A DNA stretch of 64,000 nucleotides from Thraustochytrium sp. TN22. Taxonomy: Eukaryota; Sar; Bigyra; Thraustochytrida; Thraustochytriidae. The notes below the pieces were generated by a model, which did not search any database, was not told the origin of the DNA, and saw only the letters and a list, made by a program, of their open reading frames with translations. The DNA lies in NCBI GenBank assembly GCA_013306675.1, contig JABLUY010000066.1:1-64000 (forward strand), given 5' to 3'. Positions 9,037-20,381 of this stretch are shown piece by piece. A program made the translations under genes and the position numbers. The first letter of the stretch is position 1; each line of letters begins with the position of its first letter.

Positions 9037-12000
9037 ATGCGCAGGGCGCGCGCGGGGGACGCGCCCGAGGCGGCGGCGGCGGCGCGCAAGCGGGTGCGGC
9101 GGCCAGGCTTTCAGCCGCCCAAACAGCAGGGCACGCTCACCAAGTATTTTCGGCAGCCACAGCAGCAGCAGCAGCAACAGCAGCAGGCGCGGGAGGCCCC
9201 CACCGAGGAGCGCGCCGACGTGGCCAAGGCCGTGCAGCTACGCCAGCCAACGAGGGCCGGGAGGGAAGCTTCATCAACGTCGTCCAGTGGCACGGCCATT
9301 GAAATTCCGAGCGCGTGCAAGAAGGAGGCGGCGAGCTTCAAGGGCCCGCGGCCATCGCGATTCCTTCTCGCGGCCAAGCTGACGGGGAGGCGGTTCCACG
9401 GCAACGCGATCTTCGAAGCGCAGGATGGGCGCAAGGAGGCCGAGCTGCGCTGGGAGCGCGAGCCGAGCAACCAGTTCGACCGCAATGCCATCCTGGTGCG
9501 CAACGCGCGCGGCGAGGACGTCGGGTACGTGGAACGGGGTGACAACGCGTTTCTGACTCCCTTGCTTGACGCCGAGGAGGTCGTGGCGGAGCATGTGGTG
9601 GCGCTGCGGCCCGACGACCTGGACAGCAAGGTGTACCCAATGGTGGCGGTGCTGCGCACGCGGTCGAAGCGCGCCGCCGAGGCAATCCAGGCCGTGGTCG
9701 CGCCATCGGCCCTCCCGGGGGCGAGCAGCTCAAGGAGCAAGACGGCGCCGGCGCCGGCGCCGATGCCGGTGCCGACCGGCTTCACGTCGGCGCGCGCCTT
9801 TGGCGCGATCGCTGGCGGCGGGCCGCCGCGCCTCTCGGCGCGGTGCGAAGACGCGCTGCAGGATCTGGGCAAGGCGATTCGCGACCGCACGATGGAGAGC
9901 ATTATGCCGACCAGCAAGCCGCGCGCCAAGACAAAGGCCAAGGCCAAAGCCAAGGGCCCGGCCCAGGCGACGCTCTTCGGACCGCGCGTCCTGCGGCGCG
10001 ATCCGGCCGTGGTGAGCCGCTCGTGCCAGTTCTGGAACGCGAGCGCGTCGGCGCCCATTTTAGTGGCGCTCTTCGAGGCGGCCGCCTTTGACTTTGTGGA
10101 TGTCTGGGTGCGTCTGCGGCCCGTGTGCAAGGCGTGGCGAGAGGTGGTGGAGTCGCCCGCCTTCATGGCGGTCCGCAAGGACTACTGGCGCAGCCTGGCC
10201 GCCGCTCGGGAGCGCAACCATCTGCCGTATGAGCTGGGACCGCCAGAGGGCGCCAGGGCGCACGCGAACTCGCTCCGGGAGCTGGCCGACCTGGTTCAGG
10301 GGCGGTCGGCGTGGCTGACGGCCGATCGCGCCGCGCGAATCGCGCAGGCAGGCCTGGGCGCCGCGCCCGGGTGGGAGGCTTTCGTGCAGGCGCGCCTGGG
10401 ACGGCCCGAGGCGCGCGGCGAGCTGCTCGTGTGCACGCTGCTCCTGGGCGGGCAGGAGGCGCGCGCGCGTGCGCTGCAGGCGCTGCTGCCACGGCACCTC
10501 CTGCAGCGCGACCGTGCGGCGCGCCTCGAGCTGGCGTACCTGGTGGCGCGCGTGCTGCGCACACCGTCGTGGGCGGGCGCCTCACAGCTATGGAAGGCCG
10601 TGCTGCGCGACCTTGAGCACGGCATCTTTCTGCTGGAGACCGGGCCGGGCCTGCTCGTGTCGCCACCGAGTGAAAGCTACGTGCAGACGGCCAACCTGCG
10701 CCGCGCGCGCGCTCTGACGGCGGAGCAGCTCGCCATCGTCCAGACCACGGTGAAGGCGGGCCAGGTGGTCGTGGTGCGCGCGCTGGCCGGCACGGGCAAG
10801 ACAACGACGCTGGTGAACTACGCGCGGCTACGGCCAAACGTACGCTTCCTGTACCTGGCGTTCAACGTGAGTGTGGGCGAGGAGGCGCAGGCCATCTTCC
10901 CCGGCAACGTCAAGTGCACCAACCTGCACAAGCTCTCGTATGCGCGCGTGGGGCGCAAGTATCGCATCGGCGAAGAGGTGGACGCGCGTGCCATCGAGGC
11001 GGTCGATCCGGATGGCGCGTTGGGCAAGGGTACGGTGCACACGCTGGGGAGCGGCGCGCGGCTGGAGCTGCCGCGCGAGCGGCTGGTGAACCTGGTCAAG
11101 GCGACCCTGAAGGAGTTCCTGGCCTCGCTGGACCCAAACATCACGCTGCGGCACGCGCAGCGCGCCGCGGCGTCCATCGACGCGGAGGACTGCGCGGAGT
11201 TTGCGGCGCGCAGCGCGGCGCGGCAAGGCGAGGCCCCGCTGGCCGCGGCGCTCGTCCGCGTAGCGGCGGCGCTTTGGCAAGCCATGTGCGCCAAGGAGCT
11301 ACCCATGCCGTCGAACGGCCACCTCAAGCTCTACCAGCTGGCGCGACCCGACCTGGCGGCGGACTACGATGTCATCATGCTGGACGAGGCGCAGGACTGC
11401 ACGCCCTGTGCACGTGATATTGTCATGCAGCAGACCAAGTGCGCGCGCATCCTCATTGGCGATGCGAATCAGGCCATTTACCAATTCATGGGCGCGCAGG
11501 ACGCCCTCGACGTGCAGCGTCACTACCCGCACGAGCACATTCGTTGCCTGCGCCTCTCGCGCTGCTTTCGCTTTGGCCCGCCCGTGGCGGCCGTCGCCAA
11601 CGGCGTCTTGCTCCATGTGTGTAAGGAGCCGCAGATGGTGTTGGGCGCGCGCCACCCGGCGGCGAACCGCCCGGGCCCGTGTGGCGTTCGCGAGCGCCCA
11701 AGCGGCGTGCCGGACCACGCGTTGCTTGTGGGTCGTTTCGAGGAGGACCGCCGCCGCCCGGCTGCCGAGCGCCGCGGCACGATCGGCTTTGTTGCGCGCA
11801 GTAACCGCAGTCTGCTCGAGCTGGCGCTCTACACGGCGGAGAACCTGCCATCAGCTTCTGCTTCTGCTTCTGCTTCGGCCTCGGCCTCGGCGACCAAGGC
11901 TGCCGAGGCGTACAAGCCGACGCTTGGCATCGTTGGCGGTCTGGCGTCCTCGCCCGTCCCGCTGCTGGCTGATCTGGCGCGCCTGCGCCTTGGCAAGACG

Positions 12001-12633
12001 GGCGCGCTGCAGACCGCGCAGGCGAAACGCTTCAGTACCTTCAAGCAGGCTCAGGCGGCTGCCGCGCGCGGCAAGGAGACCGACATGACCTCGCTGCTGG
12101 GCCTCGTCTCCCAGACGGACCCCTCGCACATCCTCTCGCTCTGCGAGCGCCTCGAGAAGCTCGTGGTGCCTGCCTGGCGCGACGCGCGCTACGTGCTCTC
12201 CACCGTGCACAAGGCCAAGGGGCTCGAGTTCGACACCGTCTACCTGCTCTCGGACTTTCAGGGCGCCGCCGAGCTCCTGGACGGAAGCGGCACCTCTGCG
12301 GCGCTCGACGCCGCCGAGGCCAATCTCCTCTACGTCGCCGTCACGCGCGCCAAGCAGGAGCTCGTGCTCAACGTGCCCCTGCAGGACCTCCTTGTCCTGC
12401 GTCCCTTTCTGCTCGCACCCGTGGCCGTCCCTGCTCGCGCTGCGGTCCCGCCGCGCTGCGAGGTCTGCGGCACGAGAACCCACGCGCTCAACTCTGACCT
12501 CCACCTCGTCTTCGAGATGCAGTACGTCTCAGACGCGCCGCAGCGGCACTTGTGTCTGGCCTGCGCCAAGATGGAGTCCGCCTTCGCCCCGTCGACGGAG
12601 GATGCGCACGAGAAGGTCGTGGTGCTCGTGTAG
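9037..12633 (+). CDS. FBH1: FBH1-type F-box DNA helicase with PIP box and HIRAN domain
   Basis: An 1198-residue UvrD-type superfamily 1 helicase. FBH1 proteins unwind DNA 3' to 5', act in SCF ubiquitin ligases and restrain Rad51 at stalled forks. Here a PCNA-binding PIP box (Q31-x-x-L34-x-x-Y37-F38) precedes a short polyGln. A HIRAN domain follows at about 107-205 (AELRWEREPSNQFDRNAI). An F-box-like segment is near 338-382 (WVRLRPVCKAWREVVES). Helicase motifs are present in order: Walker A AGTGKTTTL at 584, DEAQD at 783-787, GDANQAIYQFMGA, STVHKAKGLEFD and YVAVTRAKQE near 1098. A CxxC...CxxC pair closes the C-terminus. The start is ATG 9037. HIRAN is best known from HLTF/Rad5, where it binds 3' DNA ends, so its presence here is notable. 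Confidence 0.92.
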   Translation: MRRARAGDAPEAAAAARKRVRRPGFQPPKQQGTLTKYFRQPQQQQQQQQQAREAPTEERADVAKAVQLRQPTRAGREASSTSSSGTAIEIPSACKKEAASFKGPRPSRFLLAAKLTGRRFHGNAIFEAQDGRKEAELRWEREPSNQFDRNAILVRNARGEDVGYVERGDNAFLTPLLDAEEVVAEHVVALRPDDLDSKVYPMVAVLRTRSKRAAEAIQAVVAPSALPGASSSRSKTAPAPAPMPVPTGFTSARAFGAIAGGGPPRLSARCEDALQDLGKAIRDRTMESIMPTSKPRAKTKAKAKAKGPAQATLFGPRVLRRDPAVVSRSCQFWNASASAPILVALFEAAAFDFVDVWVRLRPVCKAWREVVESPAFMAVRKDYWRSLAAARERNHLPYELGPPEGARAHANSLRELADLVQGRSAWLTADRAARIAQAGLGAAPGWEAFVQARLGRPEARGELLVCTLLLGGQEARARALQALLPRHLLQRDRAARLELAYLVARVLRTPSWAGASQLWKAVLRDLEHGIFLLETGPGLLVSPPSESYVQTANLRRARALTAEQLAIVQTTVKAGQVVVVRALAGTGKTTTLVNYARLRPNVRFLYLAFNVSVGEEAQAIFPGNVKCTNLHKLSYARVGRKYRIGEEVDARAIEAVDPDGALGKGTVHTLGSGARLELPRERLVNLVKATLKEFLASLDPNITLRHAQRAAASIDAEDCAEFAARSAARQGEAPLAAALVRVAAALWQAMCAKELPMPSNGHLKLYQLARPDLAADYDVIMLDEAQDCTPCARDIVMQQTKCARILIGDANQAIYQFMGAQDALDVQRHYPHEHIRCLRLSRCFRFGPPVAAVANGVLLHVCKEPQMVLGARHPAANRPGPCGVRERPSGVPDHALLVGRFEEDRRRPAAERRGTIGFVARSNRSLLELALYTAENLPSASASASASASASATKAAEAYKPTLGIVGGLASSPVPLLADLARLRLGKTGALQTAQAKRFSTFKQAQAAAARGKETDMTSLLGLVSQTDPSHILSLCERLEKLVVPAWRDARYVLSTVHKAKGLEFDTVYLLSDFQGAAELLDGSGTSAALDAAEANLLYVAVTRAKQELVLNVPLQDLLVLRPFLLAPVAVPARAAVPPRCEVCGTRTHALNSDLHLVFEMQYVSDAPQRHLCLACAKMESAFAPSTEDAHEKVVVLV

Positions 12634-15201
<2,568 letters not shown>

Positions 15202-16136
15202 CTTAGTTAGCGCTGACAAGCAAGTAGCTTGGTGGTAATTAGGTGGTAAACAAGAAAACAAAACCCAACTGTGTAGTTATGTCCTCTTTGCTGTGTTCAC
15301 AATCACTGCAAGGCGGCCGCGCTGCACGCGGCTTGCCGCTGGCCGCGCGAACTTGAGCCAGGACCCGCGCGGCCCGGGCCCCGCGCGTGGCGACGGCGCT
15401 TCGCAAGCCTGCGCGACGGGCCGCCGGGCCTCACTCGGGCGCCTTCTAGACCGCGCTCCGGTCCGGGTCCGCCCTACGCGCGACGGCCACGCCGGCGGCC
15501 GCCGGCACGCCCGGTCTGGGAACCCGCCGCGCCGGCGGCCTGATTCCAAGTGACGGCCGGCGCGCTGCCAGTGGCGGTCTCGGAGAGGATGGCCTCGTCG
15601 GGCCTGGCCACGGACAGGCTGCGTCGCTCGCTGCCTTAGCTAGCTAGATGCTGGCTGATGCAAGCAGCGATAGGCGTGGCACTTCGGATCCTTTGTTCGT
15701 GGCTGGCTGGTTGCGCTTATCGTTGGCCTTCGTGCAGCACAGCTGGCTCGCATTTCTTGCAAGGGCCGCCGCGCAAGAGCGCCGGTTGTTATTTCAACTG
15801 CCTTAGAACAGTGGCGCTTTCACCGGCGACGCCCACGTACCCAGTCACGACTCGGACTCGGAGCGTAGAATTCGCAGTCGCCCGGATGGTAGACTGAGAG
15901 AGCGCGCACAAGATAGACTGGGGCAGATTGTGAGCGAGCCCGCGGACGCGACTCGTCAGATCTGGATTTCTCGTGTTGAGGCAGCGACGAGTTGCGGTGC
16001 TGGAGCGGTCATTGCCGGGCAGCATTGGGTAGGCAATCCCCGTTTTCTTGACTCGGTCTTCGCCTTCGTCTTCGTCTTCGCCTTCGTCCTCGTCCTCGTC
16101 CTCGTCCTTCGTCTTCGTCTTCGTCTTCGTCCTCGA

Positions 16137-16192
<56 letters not shown>

Positions 16193-16208
16193 GGTGTGGT
16201 CCGCAAGG
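15202..16208. other. 1-kb intergenic region with CT-rich hexamer tract
   Basis: No gene is supported. A short CTAG array is at about 15636-15648. From about 16051 to the start codon the DNA is a long pyrimidine-rich hexamer repeat, listed separately. The frame of the next gene stays open back to 15930, but that extension is only Leu/Val and Arg/Pro runs produced by the repeat. Confidence 0.6.
16051..16193 (+). repeat. (CGTCTT/CGTCCT)n pyrimidine-rich hexamer tract
   Basis: About 140 bp of imperfect cgtctt and cgtcct units ends 15 bp before the ATG at 16209. It would form a polypyrimidine-rich 5' leader or core promoter. The paralogous copy at 20382 lacks it. Confidence 0.9.
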
Positions 16209-19200
16209 ATGGAGTCGCAGCAGGACGGGCGGCAAAAGACGCCCCAGCAGGAGCCGCCGGCGAAGCAAAATGTGGCACAGCAGTCGCCGCAAGACACGAG
16301 CGGCGAGTTGGGCGGACCCGAGGCGGCGCTGGCGCTCAAAGAACCGTGCGGCAACTCCGGCTACGCTCACTGGCTGGACGAAGCCATTCCTCAGCCGCCT
16401 CAGCACTGCCGCAGGACACTGCGCGCGCTGCAGGCCGCCGACATTGTACTCGCTGGCGTGGCATGGCAGTCGAGCGCCCGCCTGCTGGCGTTGAGCGCTG
16501 GCGCCCGGCTCGCGTGTAATGCGGCGGCCAACCAGGCCATGATCGCGCGCGGCGGCCGCCCCGGGGAGGGTGGGCCCGCGACCGTCACCTGGCTCGGGTT
16601 CTCCATCGTGCAGTGGACGCTCTTGGCCCTGGCGCGGCGCGCGAGGCGCACGAACGTGAGCGTCTTGACACGCATCGGCCTGGCGCTCGGTCACGCGCAG
16701 CTCCTGGCGTGGGCTGTGACGTACCCGATGTCGGCCCTGGGCACCGTCCTGCGCACGCTGTGGATGAACGGGCGCTCGTACTATGTGGACACGATGCGCA
16801 AGCTCCACCTGGAGGGCACGCCTTTACTGCGGGCGCGCGGGTTCCCGCGCGAGGGCGGAGACATAGACCGTGCGTGGGTGGCGAAAATCCTGGGCGAGGA
16901 TGTGGAACGCATTGTGGTGGTGCCCATTACGCAGCAGACCGAGGAGGTGGCGCCCACGGAGGGCGGCGCGTCGGAGCACGAGGTGTCGCGCGGCTTTATC
17001 GGCGAGACCGCGCGCGTCTTCGTCAAGTACCGCGACGCAGAGAACGCGGACGCGAACGACCTCCCGCAGACCATCGTGGTCAAGATGTCGACCGCGGACC
17101 TGCGCATCAAGATGAAGCTGCGGCCGACTGCCTTGTACTTGCGTGAGGTGTACTTTTACAACAAGGTGGTGCCGCGCATCAAGGCGGCCGCGTCCAAGAT
17201 GACGGCGCCCATGGTCGAGGTGCCGCACTCGTACGGCGCCTTTTACGACCCGCTCGCTGCAGAGTGCTGCCTGGTCTTCGAGGACGCCATGCCGCTCGTG
17301 CCGGGCGACGAGGTCAAGGGCGGCACCTGGCAGGAGGCCTGCAGCGTCGCCACCCGCTACGCGCGTCTGCACAGCGTGCACTGGCGGCCCAGCACGGAGG
17401 CGCTTGAGCGCGACTATGAGCTCGGGTGGACCTCTTCGTACGACTTTATGACGGTTCTGCACCCAGAGCTTGTGAAGGAGGCCGGTCGCACCTTCTTTGC
17501 CAACATGCTCAACCACCCTCGCTACGCGTCGTCGGCCTCGCCCGAGGTGCAGAGAGTCTATCGCACCTTCTTTGAGCATCTGCCGGAGGTCTTTGCTGAG
17601 CTCGCCGATGGGCCGGTCACCTTCATCCACGCCGACTGCCGCAAGGAGAACATGCTCTGGCCGCGTTCCGTGGAGGGCATCAAGGAGGACCGCGTGTGTC
17701 ATGCCGGTCTCGCCTTCGACGACGTCTACGACCGCAAGCAGGTGCGCTGGCTCAGCGTCGACTGGCAGACGAGCTCCAAGGGCAAGGGCGTGCACGACCT
17801 GGCCTACTTCGTGGCGCACGACATTGATGTGGAGCCTGGCGCCGGCGACGCCTGCGACCGCGTGCTGGTCGACGCCTACTATCGCACGCTCGTGGACGCT
17901 GTCGGGGACCCGGCGCGCCTCGGCGGCTACACGGCGGAGCGTTGCTGGCGCGACTACCAGCTCTCGCTCTTGGTCGCCTCGCTCATCCCCATCACCGTGC
18001 TGGATGCCGAGGCCATTGGCTCTGAAGGATCTGAGCGCCTCATGCTCGTGCGCGAGTGCACCTTTCGGCGCGCCGCGGCTGCGGTGCTGCGCACCAACGC
18101 CATCGAGGCGCTGCAGGAGGTCATCGCGCGTCGCGTGCGGGGCCGTTCGCTCGCGGGCGCCATGACCACCTATCGCCACGTCGAAGACCAGCTCCTGGCG
18201 CGCGAGCAGGAGGGCCTGGCCCAGCCGGGCGACCGGCCGGCCGACGCGCCCGTCTTCGTGCGCACCGCCACGCCGCAGGACGAGCCGCTCTGCCACCACT
18301 CGCCCGCCTCGCTGCTCGCCCTGCAGCCCGGCAAGGACGCCAAGCCCGGCACCGGCCGCCGCGACGCGTACGACCGCTGGTTCCTGAACGGCTACGCCCC
18401 GGACGGCGAGGGCTTCTTCGCCGCAGCGCTCGGCGTCTACCCGGGGCGCGGCGTGCTGGACGCGTCCGTCTCGGTTGTGGTGGCCGGCCGCCAGTACAAC
18501 GCGCGTGTCTCGCGTCATCTGACCGAGAAGGAGTGGCCGGCGACCTCATCCGAGAACGCGGACATGAAGATCCGCCACACGGTCGAGAGCGACGCGGGCC
18601 CGATTCGCATCACCATCGAGGAGCCGCTGCGTCGCGCGCGCCTCGACGTGCACCTCCCCGGCAAGCTGGTCGGCTCGGTCACCATGAAGGCGCGCTATGA
18701 GCCCGTCATGGAACCGCCGTACAACAACGACGTCCCCGGCATTGGAGTCTTCAACTACACGCGCTTCACGCAGCTCGTCGAGTGGGAGGGCAGCCTCACG
18801 GTCGATGGCGGCACGCACGAGGTCTCGGTCGACGGATGGTGGGGCACGCGCGACCGCTCCTGGGGCGTTCGCCCGCACGGCGCCGCCGACAAGCCGGCCG
18901 CCAAGAACGCACAGCGCAGCGCGCTCCTCTCGAACCGCCTGGTGCGCTACCTCGTCAACCAGGCCTTCACGCCCATTGCGCACAAGCTCGCGCAGTTCTA
19001 CTGGTTCTGGACGCCTGTTAACGTGCCCAATGGCGGCTTCACCTATCACTCGCAGCAGAGCCGCGACGGCACCGTGGACAACGGTGCGGCACACGTCTTT
19101 GGCGACCCCTTCGGCCCGCAGCACGCGCCGTATGGCCGCGTCGAGGCTGCTGGTCACTCCCTCGACTACCAGCGCGAGCACACGCGCCACTTCCGCGCGT

Positions 19201-19553
19201 GCACAATCGTCATGGTGTTGCAGGATGGCCGCCGCATCACGATTGCCTTCGAGCCCATTCGTCCCTTTTTCATGAGCGGCGTCGGCTACGGCCACGACCA
19301 CATGCCACACGGCATGCGCTGCGAGCCGGAGCTCGCCGTGCGCTTCGACAGCTTCCCCACCGAGATGGCCGACCGCATGGCCCCGCCGCACCTGCACACG
19401 CAGGAAGTCTCGCGCGTCCGCTGCGAGCTCCACGCCCGCGACGCCGGTCCGAACGACGCGCCCCTCGCCGTTGCGTACGGCGTCTCGGGCGCCGAGCAAC
19501 TCGTCATTGGGCCACATGACCCTTCCGGTTTTCGGTCAGCGCTTGACGTGTAG
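16209..19553 (+). CDS. CHK/APH-like phosphotransferase fused to CrtC-like lipocalin domain, copy A
   Basis: A 1114-residue intronless protein. Residues about 126-184 are hydrophobic and may associate with membrane. A small-molecule kinase domain of the CHK/ecdysteroid-kinase/aminoglycoside-phosphotransferase type spans about 200-650: VFVKYRD and IVVKMS strands, a catalytic loop HADCRKEN with H474, D476 and N481, and the metal-binding VDWQ with D518. Residues about 740-1107 form a beta-rich domain with GWWGTRDRSWGVRP, resembling CrtC-type hydratase/lipocalin proteins. Enzymes with this kinase fold phosphorylate alcohols of small molecules such as ecdysteroids or choline; lipocalin-like folds hold hydrophobic ligands. 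A kinase for a lipophilic alcohol is my inference. The start is ATG 16209; the open frame upstream is repeat-derived. It is paired in tandem with copy B, with long stretches almost identical. Confidence 0.8.
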   Translation: MESQQDGRQKTPQQEPPAKQNVAQQSPQDTSGELGGPEAALALKEPCGNSGYAHWLDEAIPQPPQHCRRTLRALQAADIVLAGVAWQSSARLLALSAGARLACNAAANQAMIARGGRPGEGGPATVTWLGFSIVQWTLLALARRARRTNVSVLTRIGLALGHAQLLAWAVTYPMSALGTVLRTLWMNGRSYYVDTMRKLHLEGTPLLRARGFPREGGDIDRAWVAKILGEDVERIVVVPITQQTEEVAPTEGGASEHEVSRGFIGETARVFVKYRDAENADANDLPQTIVVKMSTADLRIKMKLRPTALYLREVYFYNKVVPRIKAAASKMTAPMVEVPHSYGAFYDPLAAECCLVFEDAMPLVPGDEVKGGTWQEACSVATRYARLHSVHWRPSTEALERDYELGWTSSYDFMTVLHPELVKEAGRTFFANMLNHPRYASSASPEVQRVYRTFFEHLPEVFAELADGPVTFIHADCRKENMLWPRSVEGIKEDRVCHAGLAFDDVYDRKQVRWLSVDWQTSSKGKGVHDLAYFVAHDIDVEPGAGDACDRVLVDAYYRTLVDAVGDPARLGGYTAERCWRDYQLSLLVASLIPITVLDAEAIGSEGSERLMLVRECTFRRAAAAVLRTNAIEALQEVIARRVRGRSLAGAMTTYRHVEDQLLAREQEGLAQPGDRPADAPVFVRTATPQDEPLCHHSPASLLALQPGKDAKPGTGRRDAYDRWFLNGYAPDGEGFFAAALGVYPGRGVLDASVSVVVAGRQYNARVSRHLTEKEWPATSSENADMKIRHTVESDAGPIRITIEEPLRRARLDVHLPGKLVGSVTMKARYEPVMEPPYNNDVPGIGVFNYTRFTQLVEWEGSLTVDGGTHEVSVDGWWGTRDRSWGVRPHGAADKPAAKNAQRSALLSNRLVRYLVNQAFTPIAHKLAQFYWFWTPVNVPNGGFTYHSQQSRDGTVDNGAAHVFGDPFGPQHAPYGRVEAAGHSLDYQREHTRHFRACTIVMVLQDGRRITIAFEPIRPFFMSGVGYGHDHMPHGMRCEPELAVRFDSFPTEMADRMAPPHLHTQEVSRVRCELHARDAGPNDAPLAVAYGVSGAEQLVIGPHDPSGFRSALDV

Positions 19554-20381
19554 TTGATAAGCTTAGGAAAAAGAGAAGCAAAAGCCGCGCGACTTTATCT
19601 TTATAACGTTTGCCAGGTGGTGGTCCCGGGAACCGGGGGTACCACCGGTACTTTTGACCTGCAATCGTATCCTGGGACCTTTCGGACTCGCAGAGTGCCC
19701 GTGGGCCGGGCTGGACCGCACGGAGACGGCGGACTTGGACTGGTCGCCAGTGGGCCGGCGGGCGTGGCTGGGCGTCCCCGGGGCGTGCGCAGTCGCCGTG
19801 CAGTTCCGGGCCGCGCCAGTTCCGAGCCGCGCCCGCTACAGCGCCGTTCAGTTCCGGGCCGCGCCAGTTCCGAGCCGCGCCCGCTACAGCGCCGTCAGGC
19901 AAGATCGAGCTTCAACCTGGTTTACGGTTCGGGTCCGCCCTGCCTGCAACGACCGCGCTGGCGCCCCCGGTGCGATGAAGTGCTCCGTCGGTGGCCTGAC
20001 CCTTGCTGCCGCGTATGTTGCCAAGCTTCAGCGACCGGGCAGGCAAGCGTTGGCGAGTTCTTGAGCGAGCGACCAGATCACATTGACAATGTCTCATAAT
20101 CTTGTTCGACTTCGAGTTCGGTTCTTCCACTGGCATAGGCCTGGTAATAGGAAATTCGCTGGGCCAAATTGAAGGCGGGATCCAAAAGACGACGCGACGG
20201 CACGAGAGGGTCGCTGGCTGGAGCAGATCGCGAACGTGGCCGCGGACCAAGCTGGGCGGGGCCACTGCTTGCGTGCCACGACTTGACTGTGAGCACTGCA
20301 CTGGCAGCCCGGCCAGCCCAGGGTGGCAATTCCGATTTACAGTTCTTGTTGAAGCGTCGAGTCGTCCGTCGTCGGGGCATC
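19554..20381. other. Intergenic region between the two kinase-lipocalin copies
   Basis: No gene is supported in these 828 bp. It contains a two-copy 48-bp direct repeat at 19801-19896. A GC-rich segment at about 19617-19650 could fold (GGTGGT...ACCACC). The frame of copy B is open back to a TTG at 20169, without an ATG before 20382. Confidence 0.55.
19801..19896. repeat. 48-bp direct repeat, two copies
   Basis: The unit beginning cagttccgggccgcgcca starts at 19801 and again at 19849 and is identical over about 47 bp. It lies between the two kinase-lipocalin genes. Confidence 0.93.

Noticed and set aside
15930-16208. N-terminal extension of kinase-lipocalin copy A
   Set aside because: It starts with GTG and consists largely of Leu-Val and Arg-Pro dipeptides encoded by the hexamer repeat; the paralogue lacks it.
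16824-18518. 564-codon antisense frame in the first kinase gene, with a counterpart in the second (21357-22778)
   Set aside because: Conserved between copies only because the sense genes are. No domain, no independent start context.
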